A DNA stretch of 64,000 nucleotides from Portunus trituberculatus (lineage: Eukaryota > Arthropoda > Malacostraca > Decapoda > Portunidae), in NCBI RefSeq assembly GCF_017591435.1, contig NC_059268.1, positions 4,126,481 through 4,190,480 of the forward strand. Direction: 5' to 3'. Shown here piece by piece: positions 61,392-64,000 of this stretch. Within the stretch, counting starts at the first letter, position 1. Each line of letters begins with the position of its first letter. Below the pieces are notes generated by a model. The model was not told where the DNA came from. It searched no databases and saw only the letters and a list, made by a program, of their open reading frames with translations. Both the position numbers and the translations under genes were made by a program.

Positions 61392-63395
61392 TTACCTAGT
61401 TGTAGTTTTACAGGGCCTGGACTTTACGCTCGTGTGGCCCCGTCTCCATTTCTACACTTATCCAATTTTTCTTTAAAGCTATGTACACCCTTTGCTGACA
61501 CCATTTCCTCACTCAAACTGTTCCAAGTCTCAACACATCTTTGCGGGAAACTATATTTTTTAACATCTCTCAGACATCTTCCCTCCCTCAGTTTGTTACT
61601 AAGCGATCTATCTTGTGCTTCTAATGTCATATTTTTCTCTCAAGATCAGTTTCTCATTATTCACTTGATCCATTCCGTTAATCAACTTACAAACTTGTAT
61701 CAGATCCCCTCTCTCCCTTCTCTGTTCCAGGGTTGGTAAATCCATAGCCTTTAGTCTCTCCTCATATGTCATCTCTTCAAATTGTGGAACCATTCTTGTA
61801 GCCATTTTTTGTAGTCTCCAACTTCCTTATGTGTTTCTTTTTATGGGGTTCCACACAACTCCTGCATATTCTAATCTGGGTCTTATTATAGTACTTATCA
61901 ATTTCTTCATAATTTCTTTGTCCATGTAGTGAAATGCTAATCCAATATTCCTTAGCAAATTATATGTCTCTGAAAATTCTATCAATATGGCTTGCCGGTT
62001 GATTGTTTTCTTCCATTGTCACTCCCAAGTCCTTTTCTTTTTTACTTTTTCTAGTTCTACTCCATCTCCCATCTTATAGATTCCCACTGGTCGTCTTTCA
62101 CTCTTTCCCATTTCCATGACATGGTTTTTGTCCACATTGACTTCCATCTCTTATTTTTTACTCCATTTTCAGATCTTGTTTAAGTCTTCCTGCAGTATTT
62201 CACAATCCTCTTTTTGCTTTATAACTCTGCACAGTTTCACATCGTCTGCAAACAGATTTATGTAGCTGTTCACTCCCTCTGGCATGTCGTTTATATATAT
62301 ATGAGAAAAAGTATTGGCGCCAATACTGACCCCTGTGGCACTCCACTTTATACTGCTCTCCACTTGGACTTCATATCTTTAACTACCGTCCTTGTTTCTC
62401 TCCCCCTCAAATAATTTTCCATCCATCTCAATATGCTTCCTTTTAAGCCACCCTTCTCCTCTAACTTCCACAGTAATCTTGCATGTGGCACTTTATCAAA
62501 AACCTTTTTTAAATCCAAATAAATACAGTCAACCCACTCCTCTCTCTCTTGAACTCTATCAACTATTCTAGAATAGAAACTCAATAAATTAGTTACACGC
62601 GAATGTCTTTTTCTAAAACCAAATTGGCTATTTGATATTAATTTGTTGTCTTCAAGGAACTCGATCCATTGTTTCTTTATTATTTTCACACATCTTGCAT
62701 ATTACACTAGTTAGTGATACCAGTCTGTAATTTAAAGGTTCTTCCTTCCTTCCGTTTTTATATGTAGGACCCACCTCAGCTCTTTTCCATTCTACTGGTA
62801 CTGTTCCATTTTCTATTGAGCATTTTATGATGTATATAGGACTTGCTAGTTCTTCTCTACATTCTTCCAGTATTCTGCCTGAGACTTCATCCAGTCCCAT
62901 TGCCTTCTCTTCACACAGTTCCTTCATTAACTCTTTTATTTCAATCTTGGTTACTTTAATCTCTTTCATATAGACTGTCTCTCTATTACCCTGTGGCCTT
63001 TCAAATTTGGATTCCTTAGTAAAGACCTCTTGGAATTTATTATTTAATAGTTCTGCCATACTTTTTGGGTCTTCCACCATCCCGTTCTCTCCTTTTAACC
63101 TTTCTATTGTTTCTTTTTGCCTAATTTTTCCATTTATTAATCTGTAGAACAATTTTGGTTACTCCTTACATTTTTCGACAATGTCCTTTTCAAAGTTCTT
63201 TTCCTTTTCCTTCCTCACCCTAACATATTCATTTCTCGCTGCCTTGAAGTTCTTATTTACTGAATTTCTATTTCTCCTCCACCTTTTCCATGCTATATCT
63301 CTTTTCTCCTTTGCCCTAGCACACCTTGCATTAAACCAATCTTTCCTTCCTTCTTCTTTAGGTCTATATTTTGGGACATATTCCCTGACTCCTGT
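61389..63395 (-). mobile_element. CR1-type LINE copy, subfamily 1, 5'-truncated in the EN-RT linker
   Basis: Minus-strand copy from the linker (GVREYVPKYRPKEEGRKDWF) through RT 63152-62348 (SGRILEECREEL, GRKEEPLNYRLVSLTSVICK, QFGFRKRHSRVTNLLSFYSR, KVFDKVPHARLL), FADDVKLC near 62250 and the C-terminal region (61805-61424: LPTLEQRRERGDLIQVCK, FPQRCVETWNSLSEEMVSAK), to a single-unit tail. At 63395 it meets a plus-strand copy of the same region head to head. Confidence 0.88.
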
Positions 63396-64000
63396 GCTAG
63401 GGCAAAGGAGAAAAGAGATGGAGCATGAAAAAGGTGTAGGAGAAATAGAAATCCAGTAAATAAGAAAAACTTCAAGGCAGCGAGAAATGAATATGTTAAG
63501 GTGAGGAAGGAAGAAGAAAAGAACTTTGAAAAGGACATTGTTGAAAAATGTAAGGAGCAACCAATATTGATCTGGATTCATAAATGGAAAATTAAAAAAG
63601 AAACAATAGAAAGGTTAAAAGGAGAGAACCATGGAAGACCCAAAAGTATGACAGAACTATTAAATAATAAATTCAGGAGGTCTTTACTGGAATCCAAATT
63701 TGAAAGCCACAGGGTAATAGAGAGAGTCTATATGAAAGAGATTAAAGTAACCAAGATTGAAATAAAAGAGTTAATGAAGGAACTGGATGAAGAGAAGGCA
63801 ATGGGACAGATGAAGTCTCAGGCAGAATACTGAAAGAATGTGAAGAACTAGCAAGTCCTATATACATCATAAAATGCTCAATAGAAAATGGAACAGTACC
63901 AGTAGAATGAAAAGAGCTGAGGTGGTTCCTATATATAAGAGCAGAAGGAAGGAAGAACTTTTAAATTACAGACCGGTATCACTAACTGTGTAATATGCAA
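63396..64000 (+). mobile_element. CR1-type LINE copy, linker and RT start (runs off window)
   Basis: Plus-strand copy beginning GTGCTAGGGCAAAGGAGAAA, that is, in the linker, and continuing into RT (63501-63833: EEKNFEKDIVEKCKEQP, LKGENHGRPKSMTELLNN, IKELMKELDEEKAMG). It repeats, inverted, the region at 63310-62700 of its neighbour with about 10% divergence and many single-base deletions. The 3' end lies outside the window. Confidence 0.85.

Noticed and set aside
63396..64000. Twin-priming 5' inversion of one CR1 copy
   Set aside because: In twin priming the inverted part should be upstream sequence not repeated in the other part. Here both arms contain the same linker and RT start, so two copies are needed.

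Overview
The window is eukaryotic. It has spliced exons, no bacterial gene organisation, very long (AC)n and (AG)n microsatellites and a dense load of retrotransposons. The repeat set (CR1-type LINEs ending in an AC tail, a jockey/I-like LINE with poly(A), an RTE-type LINE, a DIRS element, tRNA-derived SINEs, piggyBac- and pogo-like MITEs) suggests an arthropod, most probably a decapod crustacean. That assignment is inference; no species is claimed.

The only host gene I can support is on the minus strand. It is an orthologue of the spliceosomal DEAH-box helicase DHX8/Prp22. Two consecutive in-frame exons are present: the S1 RNA-binding exon at 52257-52096 and the next coding exon at 15990-15819. 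They are about 36.1 kb apart, and almost all of the window between and beyond them is intron filled with mobile elements. Earlier exons (above 52257) and the helicase-core exons (below 15819) were not found here.

Layout. 1-6066: three minus-strand CR1 copies in head-to-tail series, joined by their 3' tails or an AC tract. 6067-6744: simple repeats, a piggyBac-like end and a jockey relic. 6745-15813: one DIRS element on the minus strand. It has terminal inverted repeats, an internal complementary region, gag, RT and RNase H, but only the C-terminal end of the tyrosine recombinase. A 3.3-kb jockey-like LINE sits in its right terminal repeat and a short one in gag. The left end of the DIRS lies within about 6 nt of the DHX8 5' splice site. 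15819-15990: DHX8 exon. 16311-43838: a long plus-strand series of CR1 copies in three subfamilies, with one SINE between copies. Members are interrupted by a jockey copy, a TTAA-flanked piggyBac-like MITE and a TA-flanked pogo-like MITE. 43839-47165: minus-strand RTE-type LINE with a nested jockey copy. 47880-49215: remnant of another LINE (ORF1 with two zinc knuckles, then endonuclease). 49544-50055: half-kilobase purine tract. 50752-51895: second TA-flanked MITE. 52096-52257: DHX8 S1 exon. 52459-63395: minus-strand series of five CR1 copies and one SINE, linked by AC tracts. 63396-64000: a plus-strand CR1 copy meeting the series head to head.

The most notable pattern is the serial, same-orientation stacking of CR1 LINEs and a tRNA-derived SINE through (AC)n tracts. 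The AC strand is on the sense strand of the elements at every junction that has such a tract. The SINE tail is nearly the same as the LINE tail, which suggests one retrotransposition machinery that both ends in, and inserts at, AC repeats. None of the element copies looks fully intact. Several copies share identical frameshifts, which may reflect amplification of defective copies or homopolymer errors in the assembly.
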